In this document: in pieces, positions 1-13,264 of the stretch | Position numbering within the stretch: position 1 is the first letter of the stretch | How the letters are laid out: the number at the start of each line of letters is the position of its first letter | Assembly (NCBI RefSeq): GCF_014529535.1 | Contig: NW_023503302.1 | Span: forward strand, 4,450,314 to 4,514,313 | Source: Bradysia coprophila | Lineage: Eukaryota; Arthropoda; Insecta; Diptera; Sciaridae | Direction of reading: 5' to 3' | Length of the DNA stretch: 64,000 nucleotides | Program-made: the position numbers and the translations under genes | Notes under the pieces: model-generated | Database searches by the model: none | The model's input: the letters and a program-made list of their open reading frames with translations, nothing else | What the model was told of the DNA's origin: nothing

Positions 1-19
1 CTTTACATTCCATTTATAG

Positions 20-3000
20 CAACTAAAAGTTTGCTGAAGTGGAAGGGCGTTATGTTTTCATCGGATGAGGAAAAGGAAACACCCGAAGGAGATTCAAGTT
101 GTGCAGCAACTGTTGGTACTAATCCTACCCCAGGGACGGAAAAAGACTTTGATTTTAATGGTCTAACGACAGATGAAGATGGACACAAGGTAAAAAAATA
201 TTTTTTTTTTCAGTTTACTTTTACATCTTGGCTGTTATATGCATGTGATGAGGTTTTAAGCGGTGGATACGGTTTCAAGTTTTTTTTTCTTGTTCTTACA
301 TTTTTTTGTGTCAGTTTTTCCTTCTGCCGTCAAAACTTTAAAGTTTTCTTCGTAATTTTTTACGTTCGTTGAACAAAAACACTTCCTAAATAAATATCTT
401 GTCGGAATATTTCGGCATGAAGGAAAACCATTTTCGTTTGAACACCCTTCCGCTGCTTGGTATATATATGGATATTTTATTTGTAACCGTCGTTCTCGAG
501 TAAATTTATTATACATAATCTTGTCTATTGTTTATCTTTATCTTTCACTTCGTCGTCGTTTTTGCGTCTTTACTCTTTACATTATTTTGTGCGAAATGTG
601 TGCCGTCATATAACGTTTGTTATGTTCTTCAAATGGATATAATGATGTAGACTTTTTACGTATAGAACCGACTGGCGTAATAAATGGATATATCGGTGTG
701 GATGGCACACATCGACATGTTATCGTACACTGAGTGAAAGTTCGGATTAAATTTGAAGGTTTTAACCGATTGGATAGCAAACTTTGTATGATTTAAAAGA
801 TAAAATGTCGGTGTAGACATAGTGACACGGAGACTTATACAATTTCAGCAATCGTACGCATTTTTGCCATCTAAGGAAGGCTTTGAAAATGAAAATTTTA
901 GAGTTGTTTGTCGTTCGGGCAGAAGTAAAATTTTACTGAATTCGTTTAAAGACATAAGGAAAGCTAAACAAAGCCAACTTGGCCATTAATCAAACTTGGA
1001 CGTCATTTTTAGAAAATGTCCGCAGAAAGAATGCGAAAGACTTCTCTAATACAATTCCACTCATATTATTTGTTGTTACCAAACAATGCACACTCAAATG
1101 TTTCGTACGGTCGGTTCTCATGTGGAATGAATAGAATAATTTCTGCAACACCGCACCCAAGTCTACAAGTTCCAATTCCATTATTTTTTTAAATTTCTCA
1201 TGACCTCTCCGAGCTTAGAGAAAGTGCAAAAGTTTTTAAGAAGAATTCAAGATCTTATCAACGATATTTCACAACTTTTATTCAAATTTTATTTGGAAAA
1301 TTGTCGAAGAATCCACCGAGTAGATTAAATGTAGAAACAAAAAAAAGGGAGACAGAGACAGTGATTCACTTTCTTTAATCATTTGACAGCAATTTGAATA
1401 TGTTGAGCCCAATATTTCCTTCAAAGCCCTTTAATCCGAAATTTTTCTCTATGTACACATACACATTCGCCAAACAAATAGAAAACACAAAGAAACAAAA
1501 AAAAATTCACAGAAAATGTCGATAGCAAATAAATGGCAAAGCATTCATTTAAGAAAATGTTTTGAATTTCAGATTCTAACCGTTGAATTGAATAGGGGTT
1601 GGAATAGTCGTTTAGGCTTTAGCCTACAAAGTGATTCAAATACGAAAAACACTTTCATCAGCGCTATTTACAGCGACAGCGTTGCGGCTAGGGATGGAAG
1701 ATTAAAAATCGGAGATCAAGTGCTTATGGTAAGTTTATGTTTTGTCGTTTCATTTATTCTTCATTGACATTGTCTTATATGTGGATGTGTTGCTGTTGTG
1801 CGTATTGTATGAAACACTTTTTTCTCCTTTGCATTAGCTTAAATTAGTGATAATTTATAAACATATTCTCGTTAGTCATTATTAACTGCCGTTTTTTATT
1901 TATATTTTGATTATCATGCAAATATTGCGAATGTCAGCTGAGAAAGTTTTATTAATTCGGGAATGTTTGTGACAACACTAGCAACCTCAATCGTAATGTG
2001 TATGAGAACTATTTTAGGACTGTATAAAACAGGGACTATTTACGCGAAATTGAATCCTACAATTCATTGAATTTTCCTAATATTTACCGACATTTACTGA
2101 ATTTACCGGAAATTAAATTTGGAAATTTTTTTCGGAATTTTGTAAAAGTCGATACATTTTGGAAAATTTCAGAAATTTCAGTAAATCATCACCAAAAATA
2201 GGTCCTGCTCTGCGCAAAGAATATATGGAAAAATTAGAAAGAAAAATGAGATGACAGCTCGTGATCTTTACATTTTCACAAAAAATATTTACGACATCTA
2301 CAGTGTATCGGAAGTGCCACTAAATGAGGATATTTTAGGATAATTGCTAAAGATTTTGGAATATTTCGACCGTGAAAAATCATGAATATCACGTTGTCGG
2401 TTATTGTGACTTGTCAACTTTAGGCAACACCGGAAAGTGCTAAGGGAGTCGAGGAATACCTCCAAATAAATTTCTAAAAATCAAAAATTTGACTTTTGAT
2501 TTTTAGAAATTTATTTGGAGGTATTACTCGACCCCTTTAGCACTTTCCGGCGTGCCTAAAGTGCCTGCTCGAAGCCCTACGTGATATTATAGTGATGCTT
2601 AGAGTATACTTAAAATGTTTTTGATGCTTTCACGTAGCGTCAACACTTGCTAGAATTTGCCAATTTTAGCAAAACATTTTCAAATTATGGAAAATCATTT
2701 TCCGGAAATTATGTCATGGTAACTTAGTAATACGAACTTTTGGAATAATAGATTGTGGATTTGAACACTACTTCACAGGACAGTCAATGATTGACGCTGT
2801 CAGCAAGTTGGTCACTTCTGTCACTTCACACGAACAATATTTTCATGGGCTATGTTGATTGTAAATTTAAATTTCCTAACAAATGATTTCGTTTTTTAAA
2901 TTCCCATCGCTGATTTTTGCGAGAGTGACGATCAGAAATACCAAAAACGAGCTCTCGAAATCTATTCAATTTAAAAAAAATTGTGCTCTTATCGCTGCCT

Positions 3001-6000
3001 AGTCAATTAACATAATTTCCCAAAGTTCTCTTTCTTTCTTTTTTTTTGAGTCATTGCATCACACTGCAACATCCTACACTTCCACATTTTTCAAAGAATC
3101 CAAAAAAAAAAAATCGAAACCAGTGACCGTGTCTAAGAATTCATGTGCAGAGTATACATCTTTCTTGGGAACATTATTCCATTTCGCCTTTAACTATTGT
3201 AAGAAGTTTAACATCTGATTCGTTTTATTTTCATAACTTTAATATTTTTCCTTTAGTTTTTTGATTCGATCAAAATGAGTTAAAGGAAAAAAAACTTCTC
3301 CATTCTTTTATCTAAGGGATTTATCTGAACAAGTTAGGATGAAAGTACTTTGTGTGTGTGTCTGCAATAAATATAAAAATTGTATAATATCGAACAGAAA
3401 AAGAGAGAGAGAGAGATGAATGCATAAAAGTTTTTCTGTGGGGAAAGATGTGGACGGTAAAATAAGTTGTACGTTCGGTTTATTATGTTCTATTATATGT
3501 ATATTGCGGTTAGAGAGTAAAAGCATATTTTAATGTGTACATTACGGGTAAAAGATATTTAAATTTATGTGCATTGCGAAAATAGCAATTTCTTGTATAT
3601 GTGTAGTATGGGGTAGTACTCGTCATCAGTGTGGTTTGGAGGATAATGTCACAATTTTAAACTTTTTATATGTATACCAGAAACGATGTGGTTGGATAAT
3701 CAAAGACCATTTTTATTGAGCTGGTACGTGTCCCTATAATTATGTTGCTCTAACGATATTTGCAATCGCAATATTAGACTTGAGTGGAGGAGAAGCCACT
3801 TGAAATGAAATGGTTGAAAATTCAAAAAATATTGTCGGGTAATTGAATTTGAATAGAAAGTTTTATTTAAGTTTTTTTTTTGAATTTCCTTTTTAATAAA
3901 AAATCGTACTTGAAGGATGATTGACTTCTCAGAGAAATTATTTCGTATTGTAGGAAAATTTTCGGTTCGTGGTTATTAGCCCTTGTATTGTGGTACTTCT
4001 ATTGCTTCTGAAGTATGCCAAGTAATTCTTTGATCAGACTACAATCGTTTTGGATAGCTTTGCATTATTCTGCCCAGAGACTAAAATAAGGGATTTTAGT
4101 GTACCAAGTGATGTTACTGTTTTCATTCCAATCGAAAATATTACAAAATTTTGACAATTTTTGTTATTTATGGACAAGGCATAGTTAAATAAACCAGGCA
4201 GGAGCGGTTTATTTTTGAAACGTCAAATTAGGGACCTAATACACAATATCAAAATGAACTCACATGAACACTGACATAAATTGAATAATTTTATTCGCAA
4301 AAAATATGGCTACTAGATAATTCAGGTGCTAGCCAAATCAAGCGCTCCTACCTGGTTTATTTTACTCTGCCGTGATGGAAACATATAAACGCATCTTTTT
4401 CATCTTTTTGTCATCTGTTATCAATAACGAACACTAAAATGAGCATTAGCTGTATCTACCGTAGTCTTAAATGGAAAACGGGAACGTGAAAACAAAAGAT
4501 GTAAAAGATTTTCTAGCAACCTGTTGAGAATACGTTATTACAATAACAGATTCGATGATTATAATGCCAGTGAAATGTTAAATGGATCATATTAAAATTT
4601 TGTTAATTTCTAATTGTTGTATTGCTGGTCCGGTAATACTAAATTCCTAAGCTGTTGTATTGCTTTGTTCCGCCCATAGAGGTAGACTACCTATAGGAAT
4701 TATGACCCGAAATTCATCGAAAAATTATATCACACACACCACTAACACGAAAACGTCAACTTTGCTTTATTTTGACGTTATGGGTCCCTTTACTTTTGAC
4801 ATTAAGAGTCCCTTTCTACTATCTGCACACGAAGCTGTCACACACACATTTAAATATATGATTTTTCATTTTAATTTGTCAGTTTGTTCCGACCAATGTT
4901 GAAACATTTTTTATTTCAACGAAAAAAATGAAACGTGTTACCGTTTACACTTTAAATGAAACGTTTTACCGTTTACATTAAGAATAGACGAATACAAGGA
5001 CAAACGATGCTGATTTCGGCGTATCACGCCTCATCATTACACCTATGTCTTGCCAGGACAATATGTAGATCAGCACGTAAAGCAAAAAACAAGTTTTGAA
5101 CAGATGACGAAAAGTGTGTGTTGCCGATGCAATCGATGTGACTATGTCACTCCAGTTTGTGTCGTACTGATACACATTGTCCTGGCAAGACATAGGTGTA
5201 CTGATGAGGCGTGATACGCCGAAATCAGCATCGTTTGTCCTTGTATTCGTCTATTCCTAATGTAAACAGTAAAACGTTTCATTTAAAACGTAAACGGTAA
5301 CACGTTTCATTTATTACGTTGAAATACAAAAATGTTAACATTGGTCGGAACAAAGCAATACAACAGCTTAGTAATTTAAAATTTTGTTTAGTTACTGTCT
5401 GCATCTAAGTATTTCGTTGCGCGCGTACGAACGGATAGACACTAATTAGAATAGAAAAATGTAGGAAATTTAAATCGAGAATAGTGTATGGTCAGTAAAT
5501 TTTACCTAAAATGGCATAGGTACTTGTATGGTAGGTCGGAATGATCAATTAATATTGCCAATGTCAAACGACACTCTGGAAATTCTTTCTATGTATAGCC
5601 AAACCACAACATACTTAAGTCTAGGGGTTAATTTTGAGTAGAAAATAACTGAGAGATTCAAGCTCTCGTACTCCAACTTTTAATTTTTGTGTGATGTTCC
5701 ACAGTCTTATTTGCACCACATCGGGGTCAAAATGACTTCAACGTTAAGAGAACTGTTATGCATTGCATTCAGGGACTATTTTTGAGAAATTTTTTGACAA
5801 TTTTGAGAAATTTGAGAAATATTTCTTTAAATGTCTCAAAAGTTTACAAAATATTTTTCTGGTTTTTCTGAATAAAATTGAGGAAAATTAACTTTGTTAA
5901 GTGTCTAACGATGTTGATAATATATTAAACATTTTTGGAACTGATTTAGACAGCTAGTTTTGATAAATACTTGAAAACTGAATATCGAAGGCTTTAATTA

Positions 6001-9000
6001 CTTCTCTTTGCTCTTTTTCGACTGTACGAATTCTCTGGTTACTTGTATGTCTGTCTACATATAAAATTACTTTGTTATAACATGTTTTATAGTTTTGAAA
6101 AATTTGAGAAATTTCAAGAAATTTGATAATTTTGAGAATCCGATTTCTCAAAAATAGTCCCTGATTGCATTGCATCAAAAGTTAATTACAACTATTGGCT
6201 CCAATGGAATCCATAAATATATATGACTTAAAATTAGTTCAGTCCTCATCTGTGTAACATTCGTGCCAAATTTGAATTTATGAAATTGAGAGAATTTGAC
6301 TACTTTTCATAACTAAATCCTATATCTGTGAAGAAAAGCCTACGTGTTTTAGATAATGTCTTTCAGTCTAAGTCTCTATAAAATGAATCTAATCAACGAG
6401 GGCACATATTCGACGTTCACATTATCTTAACAACCCACAAAACGCTCAATGACTTGCTGACTGAAATGACAAATTAAAATTTTCGAACAGACAATCCACC
6501 CAATTTCATATCTTTATGAGCCGGTTCGCCATTGAATCACATACCGAGAAAAATGACAAAATGGAAAACCCATTGTGCTGCATCGTTAGTTATAAATATA
6601 TAAGATTTACTGATCGAAATCTGCTATTATTTTTCTGTCGTTTTTTTTTCTTCCTTCTCCCAATGTTTCCCATTCATATCCTCGTTGTGTTTGCTTCATT
6701 ATTGAAAACCGAAAAGATAAGTGAAATTGAATGAAATTGACTAGAAATGGGTAGACAAATATATTTTAAAATAAATGCCAATTACGCATCCCTTTTTTTG
6801 TTTGTGTGTGTGGTTGGTTGGTTGGTAATAGCCGTTTGAACTGGAATTTTTATTTTCAGTGGATTTTTGTTGAGCCCTTAATACGACCATTAAAATGTGC
6901 ACGTGTCTGAGGAAATTTTAAAAAAGAAAATGTTTCGTGCTTGAACTGAGCTTTTCACTCTTTTCATAGTAATTTACCAAATATTTAAATTAGTTCGAAT
7001 TAAAACTGTTTTGCTTGGCCATGCTAAGAAACAAACAAACGTAGAAATTTGCTTGTTATGATTTACACACAACCATGATGTATCATACATTTCGTTGTGC
7101 AATTAAAACTTTTCATTTCAACGGATTTCCGTTGTTTCTACATTTAGAGCATTTTTTCCATGTTGCAAAGATTTTTTCAGAACTTTTTCGGTATTTTCGT
7201 TTCTTATTTACATTTTCTATTCACATTTTTGACGACACAATTGCCCTAAATTACTTCAATATTCTCAACGTTCCACACATTCCATTTAAAAAATTCAAAT
7301 TAAAAAAATTTACAACAATTTAAGAAAGTTGTAGATGCTCTGTCAGCACTGTGGTGCGAATAGGTACTGCATTTTCGAAGGCGGCAGTCGAAATCTAAAC
7401 CGATCCATGTTGCGGCTGGGGTTTTGCAAATTTCGTTTCGAGTGAGGTTTATCAGCAAGGCGAATGCTTTCGAAAATTTTTGAATGTTTTCTATAACCAC
7501 TTGCACAATGACAAATTGAGGTCTGATGCAAAAGAAGTTTATCGCGATGCAACCAGTTATTCGCAGACGGATGTGAATAGTTACATTGTATGAAAATTGG
7601 GGCAATTAAGGAAATTATTTTCTCAAAACTACATTTACAATTTACGGTTTAGTTCCAGTTCATTTCATTTCTATGCATGAATTGATATAAATGTTTACGC
7701 GAGTGTTCTCGTCCTTTTTAATACACCGTTTTAACAAATGGAAAGTATCTGTTGGAAATGGCTGAACTAAACTAAGTTTAATTTATAAATTCACGGACTG
7801 CGTTTTATTCACTGAGAAACGTTGGAGAGGGAAAGAAGTGGGACGCAAATAGAGTAATCCTACCGAGATTTATTATTGTCTATCTGTCGATTCTATTTCC
7901 CTAAATTTTCTAAAAATTCTTCGGCACATTTTTTGTAAATATAACCAATTAGAAGTCGACCATTTTGTTTATAAGTGTGATGATACCTCACAAAAAGCCT
8001 TTTTTAGCCTCGTACGAAGTACTGGGGACTGATATCGGTTAATGTGAGCAATTTATTCGTCATGAAGAACATACATTTTATCCAATTTTGGAAATTCCTT
8101 TTTCTGTGAGAGGTTGTCGCAACTGTGAGTTCAACTTCGAAGAGTAGCATTTCAGTCGAACATGAATACGGACCGGTCAGTGAGGCATCTACTTTGCCAT
8201 AAGTTTTATAATTTCACAGGTAAATAAAGACCGAAAATATCTAACGCACCAAATTGTGTCTAGCATTAACCACCAGGTATACGGGGTGGTACTGGGTTAA
8301 TCACAGCAATTCTCTGTGATCTGTACCTGATTTTAATATTTTCAAATATTCTTACATCAACATGCCAACCCTGCCAATCAAATATGGGTCAGATATTCGA
8401 TCGAATATTTACATCGCATGATTAACAGCAACACATAAATTAATATTCCAAACAATACCGACAAAAAACCCCATTGATTGCTTATTAACTAAGCCAATCA
8501 ATCAACATAACCCAAATAAATGAAGTATCAGCTTATTAAGAACACTTCAGGTCTCATTATGATTACATATTGGGTCGGTGTGGCATCTTATACAAATTCA
8601 TATCAAGTTACATTCTGTACATTATATATATCCGTAAAACCGAAACGCAAAAATAACAGGGAAAGAAACATCATTCCCGCCAACCGTATACAGTCTTCCA
8701 CCTCTCCAGAACGAACAAAAAATCATATCCAACGTCAAGTAAGAACAGAGGGAAGATGGAAAAAAACAAACTCTCTCAATGAAAATGAATCCTCAAGTGA
8801 AAGTCTTACACACAACGTATAGAAAACAATGAAATATGATATGGATGTTGGAATGTTGCGTGGTGAACGTTCGTGTGTTCTGCCGCCGGTTGGTTTGTCG
8901 AAAATTTATATGCGCCGAAATATACGTTACTTACTTGTGGATAAAATTTATTAGATCATTAGAGCAAGCGGTTGAAGATCATGATTTGATTATTAACAAA

Positions 9001-10978
9001 ATACAAATTTCGTATAACCATTTTCTGCCAGCTACATCATTCCGCCACTCGGCCCTATGACACCAGCTATACATCATTTATGTATACTTCTGCAGGATAA
9101 ATTTTATTGTTTACGTCTCAGGTCGGAATTTGGTCGGGGGGCCAACAGGGAATGTCGGAATGGCGCTTCAAGGCTTTTGCATTTGTTGTTGTTGCATACA
9201 TTGTCTGAAGGTCTTTCTTTTACAGTCAGTCCGGGTCTGTTACATTTTGTAACGTAAGCATATTTTACATCAGACTATCCATTTATTTCATGAAGAACCA
9301 ATTTATATAAATTTCGTATTCCTGCAAATGTTCTTCGAGGATAATAAAATCATTTTGTTTAATAAGCTTTACCTCTCCACTAGATGCTGTATGTGTAAAA
9401 GTGGCTGTGTGTGTATGTGTCCCGGTGTGCTTTTCGTGTATATTTATTTAATATCATTTTCGATTGTCGATGGGTATATATAGGTACACAGCTAGTTGTG
9501 CGTATTCAAGTCTTAACACAATCATTGTTCATTGGTGGTGCTTATTTCGGTTCCCATTCAAATAATGTATAGTGAAGTCTGTGTAGCATTAGCATTATTG
9601 AAGAGGCAGTTCGTTAGAGACAATAAATTTTATTCACGTTCTTTGTGAGCATTAAGGTAGAAAACAAAAAACAAAAAAAAAAGTGAAAAGGATGACGTGC
9701 ATAAAGTACTGAAAAGGGGTGAAACAATTTATTGCGCTAGTCTATGTGTGTGTATAGTTAGCTTAAATTAAGGTTTCCAAATAAAAGACATTCGTTATTC
9801 GCCCCGGAATTGAGTTAAAAATTGCTTTTTGGAAAATTTTGTTTTTGTGGATCTCTCTCTCTCTATCTCTCTTCTATTGTCAATTAAAATCCTTTGCTGA
9901 AAACTTTCTTTACCGACGTTCGTTTTGTGTCTGTGTGTATGTTTGTGTGTGCTGTGCCTGCATTCGCACAATCATTTAAATTTATCTGCGGTTTTATTTT
10001 GTTAACTAACTCCACTTTTATTTTCATTTTGTTTCTGGATTGGTTTTTGGATTGCATGCACAAAAGACAAACTGTAAATATTCACAGGAACCAGACTATA
10101 TTGAGTACTTCTGATGTGTCTGTATCAATTAGAAATTGAATTTAACAATGTAATAGGATTGAATAAAAGTGGTGCTTTATATTACGTAGCCTTACACTTA
10201 ACTGCGATGTACATTTGACATTTAATGAAGAGTTACAAAGACTGTGCATTTTCGGAGAAATTTTTGAATTTTCTCGAAAATTTTCTTTTGGAATTCAAGT
10301 CAATCAAGGAAATTCGAAGAATATTTTTTAACTATTTTGCACCTGTAAAAAGTGCCACTTTCGTATCAAAGCTTTCCTTGTTTTTATTCTCCGTTTCTCT
10401 GATTTCCTGTTTTTAACTGGAAAAAACAATGAAACATAGAAGAACGGCTTAGATACATGTGCAAAACAGTAAGTATCAGGCATACTGCTTGAGAAACGTA
10501 CCGCGGTAGATTGATGTTCTTTAAAGAAACACCTACAAGAATGATTTTAATTTTATACTTCGTCATCGTTTAATGTTCTCAAAGTGTGAAGGCCTCGTCA
10601 TTAAACCATTTTCCAGCTTAAGCAAAATCATGTCTAAACTTTACTGACGTCGACTGTACGATAAATTTGATCAAAAAAGTCAGCGATTTCCGCTACAATT
10701 GAGAACACGGTTTCAGTTACGTTAATTACCGCAAAACTCGTTCTAACATTAACTTGAAACAAACGTACAAACGAATTGTAAGGCTACGTGAAGTAAACAA
10801 AACCACCAGTTTACATACAATGTTTTCTTCTGTAATTAAGTTTCGATTAACTGTTTTTTGTTTCATATTTTACCAGGTGAACGAAGATTCTGTGGAACAT
10901 ATGTCAACCGCTAAAATCATCGATCTACTCCGAATCATCAGAGGTTCTATTTGCCTAACTGTGCTGAGGAATGAGTAA
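20..10978 (+). CDS. PDZ-domain protein, C-terminal exons (5' partial)
   Basis: Three exons share one reading frame. Exon A (20-189) follows an acceptor TATAG and ends AAG|GTAAAA. Exon B (1573-1728) lies between TTTCAG and GTAAGT. Exon C (10877-10978) follows TTACCAG and ends in TAA. A-B and B-C joins are phase 0. B plus C encode one PDZ domain: the carboxylate-binding loop reads RLGFSL, followed by GRLKIGDQVLMVNEDSVEHM and the last helix and strand (AKIIDLLRIIRG, ICLTVLRNE). PDZ domains bind short C-terminal peptides and usually scaffold proteins at junctions or synapses. Exon A is acidic, low-complexity linker. The protein ends directly after the PDZ domain, so this would be its last domain. 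Earlier exons lie left of the window. A weak donor (GA|GTAAAA) overlaps the stop codon, so a longer isoform is possible. I cannot assign the ortholog. Confidence 0.72.
2031..2208. repeat. Diverged relative of the 5770-6163 hAT-like MITE
   Basis: The left end reads CAGGGACTATTTACG and the right end is the inverted, diverged AAAAATAGGTCCTG. These resemble the termini of the element at 5770-6163. The interior also shares the repeated AATTT/GAAATTTC texture. No target duplication is clear. Confidence 0.4.
2413..2564. repeat. Near-perfect 150-bp palindrome (foldback MITE)
   Basis: The two arms are nearly perfect reverse complements around a centre near 2488. The outer arms carry ACTTTAGGC and GCCTAAAGT, followed by CGGAAAGTGCTAA against its complement. 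The inner arms carry CCTCCAAATAAATTTC against its complement. The spacer is only a few bases. A transcript through it would form a long hairpin. Confidence 0.75.
4175..4374. mobile_element. MITE, family with AACCAGGCAGGAG termini, copy 1
   Basis: Termini are inverted repeats: left AATAAACCAGGCAGGAGCG, right CTACCTGGTTTATTTTACTC plus TGCCGTG. The interior contains ACTGACATAAATTGAAT and TAGGGACCTAAT blocks. These recur, mostly in the opposite orientation, at 13265-13466 and 33862-34048. There is no coding capacity. Confidence 0.75.
4648..5371. mobile_element. Foldback element interrupted by a second MITE
   Basis: The ends CTAAGCTGTTGTATTGC (left) and GCAATACAACAGCTTAG (right) are inverted repeats. 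The arms continue inward as TTTGTTCCGACCAATG, AACGTTTTACCGTTTAC, AATAGACGAATACAAGG and GGCGTATCACGCCTCAT, each matched by its complement at about 5200-5350. The left arm is broken by the insertion at 4673-4882. The original arm continues on either side of it, so the foldback is older than the insertion. Confidence 0.8.
4673..4882 (+). mobile_element. 210-bp MITE inserted in foldback, with 9-bp target duplication
   Basis: TTTGTTCCG occurs at 4664-4672 and again at 4883-4891. The unbroken right arm of the host foldback carries it only once, which identifies it as a target-site duplication. The insert contains CACACACCACTAACACGAAA, TTTATTTTGACGTTATG and CTTTTGACATTAAGAGTCCC. Related copies lie at 19602-19763 (inverted, truncated) and 52767-52940. 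Confidence 0.8.
5770..6163. mobile_element. 394-bp hAT-like MITE with perfect 8-bp TSD
   Basis: The terminal inverted repeat is CAGGGACTATTTTTGAGAAA at the left, with its exact complement ending at 6163. The flanks carry ATTGCATT at 5762-5769 and 6164-6171, a perfect 8-bp duplication. An 8-bp duplication with CAGGG-type ends is the usual signature of hAT transposons. The interior is built from TTGAGAAATTT-like units and encodes no transposase, so it is non-autonomous. Confidence 0.88.
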
Positions 10979-13264
10979 AAAAATAATAATAATTTTGTCT
11001 CTGATGGGTATGTGCTGGGTGATTCGGGAAAATAATAATCGGCAACTTCTTAATTTAATGTAAAATTTAATTAATTTTCGGTTTTACGTTAAACTTTTTT
11101 GATGAACACTTGTTGTGTAAAAAAAATCATCGAAAAATTATTTGGAGTGGTGTGAGAGAGAGAGAACAAATTTAGCAAACAATTAAAATGGTTCTCCTGG
11201 CCGAAACTTTTTTCAATATTTCATCATCCCTCTTGTTCACTGAAACTTTTTAACTTTCCTTCTTAAAATATTGGCTAAGCAAAAAACATCTCATTTTGGA
11301 GTGATGAAGGTCTCCAATGATCCTACACACCATCAAAATACTTCCATACTTCGTCTCTATACAACTTATAATTGACATCCGGAAATCACTGCAGGGAATA
11401 ATGGAAAGTTGTCCGACAAAGACGACGATCTCACGAATCGTATTGACAGGGAACGTCAAATGTCTAGATACATCAAACTCAACTCGTATGCAACGAATGA
11501 AATGTTACACAACGGAAATACACTACTTGCATATCAGAGTCACTCGTAATATAATATTCAGAACGGCTTTCGCATCATATATCCTCATACACAGAAAAAT
11601 ATTGTAATGGTCTTTCGTGCAGAGAATATGCACCAATTTTAAGATGAGAACTAATGTGGCTTCTTTGCGATATGTTATCAGACCTGTACGAAAATGTTAG
11701 AGTGGCTACGTTCACCAATTGGTTGGTTTTGTATGTATTCGGTAAATGTGAACATAGAAAAATGATGGGGTTCGAAAATAGTTTGAACAACTGAAAACAA
11801 ATAAAGATATGAATCAGCACCACGCTAAAATCAAGTAAAACTGAACCGATTTACATGACTGTATAACATGACCAAATTATATCAATTTCGGATTTTACTT
11901 CGGGAAAAATCCGTCAGCGTATAAACGTTCAGTGTATTCGTCTAGTATTTGAAGCAAAATCTTTTACTTAAACGGTTTTGCCATACATTTTTTTATAAGA
12001 CAACACTATCGCGGGCGCGTGGCTCATTTTTGGCGTTGCTGTCGATAAATGTAGGATATGTCGTTAACTTCGTCTTACGGGTACGTGTGGTCCGTTGTTT
12101 TCGAACGAACCGGGAGACGTTCGCTCTTTGTGTTTTTCTTGAGTCAATATATGAATTACCCAATACTTTCACATTCACAGCGAGAAAATGGTTTTTGTTT
12201 TCCAAACTAATCGAATTCGCTGAACTTTTATAAAGAAGTGGAGCAGAAGAAATGAATTTACATGCAAAGGAAAACCGTATCGTCGGTACTTTCGCACATA
12301 GTACGTGATGTTTATCTTTACAAATTGCTATTCTGACGAGAGGTGGTGTGGTTCTAGTCATAAACAGTTGATCCAATCTAATACGACAAATGGTTTCTGA
12401 ATCGGTTCATCCTCAAAATTTTCAACTGATCATCCGGGTTCATACCACCTAATTCAATGAAATCGTCTACAGAACCAAAATTTGGAATATTTTGTTCTAC
12501 AGACGAAGTGGCAGAAGAGCTTAGTACAAATGAGTGAAGAAAATAATAAAATTTTTGTTGTTGATTAAGTCTGCACCATTTTAAAATGTACATAAACCAC
12601 CTCTAATTTCAACATCTTCAACACAAAGTTTACCCAGCATAATTCGGATCAATTCTCAATTTTCTGAAGCATTTAACACCTTCTGTTGGCACAAGAAGTT
12701 TATTTTACCAATTACCCATCATAAAAAGATAATCCATAATATTGAATCCATATTCAAATTCAAAGCGTTGTACGAAATAGCTGCAAAACCCGTCTTTTAT
12801 TATCCATTTATCACTAGAATATTGATGCCATTTCCATACCGACCGAAATACCTTGGATTTATGCTGAAAAGTTCAATTGGCACACTCATGATTTTCGGGA
12901 GAATACATCAAAATCGTAAAAAAAAATTATAAAAAAGTGTAATGCGATTTCACACACAACCAACAGGCGAACAAACTTTTTCAATTATATTAATTTGAAA
13001 ATAAAAAAAAATTATTTAACTCTACAGTGCATCCAATTATCGTAATAGATAAATGTCGGCATCCACTTCACTCAAAATACTTTCGGAATATTTTTGAATT
13101 TAGAATTTGTTGGTGAACGATAACTTTTTTTTTATCGTGCCTGCAAGGCTCCTCTGTTGGAATCAGTTTCCATAAAATTTTATAGCTACAATCACAGAAC
13201 TACGCCATGGGCCATCAATTTCAATTGAAGGCATACAGGATGAATAGTTGAACTATCCCACGCG
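10979..13264. other. AT-rich non-coding stretch
   Basis: This follows the PDZ gene stop and would hold its 3' UTR, but I see no unambiguous poly(A) signal. Open frames at 11993-12376 and 12378-12593 (- strand) show no recognisable domain. A frame near 12400-12500 has a hydrophilic, mildly protein-like segment but no clear splice support, so I do not call it. Confidence 0.4.

Larger units (their letters stand above)
1729..10876 (+). other. 9.1-kb intron splitting the PDZ domain
   Basis: The GT at 1729 and AG at 10875-10876 delimit an intron between two halves of one PDZ domain. It holds the repeats listed separately (2031-2208, 2413-2564, 4175-4374, 4648-5371, 5770-6163). The remainder is AT-rich sequence with short GA/CT and GT microsatellites near 3355-3416, 9390-9420 and 9850. 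I see no convincing coding exon in it. Short open frames such as 8520-8822 and 9894-10139 lack protein-like composition. Confidence 0.6.

Noticed and set aside
12378..12593. 71-codon reverse frame with a hydrophilic, protein-like tail
   Set aside because: There is no domain, no matching splice partners and no conservation evidence available here.
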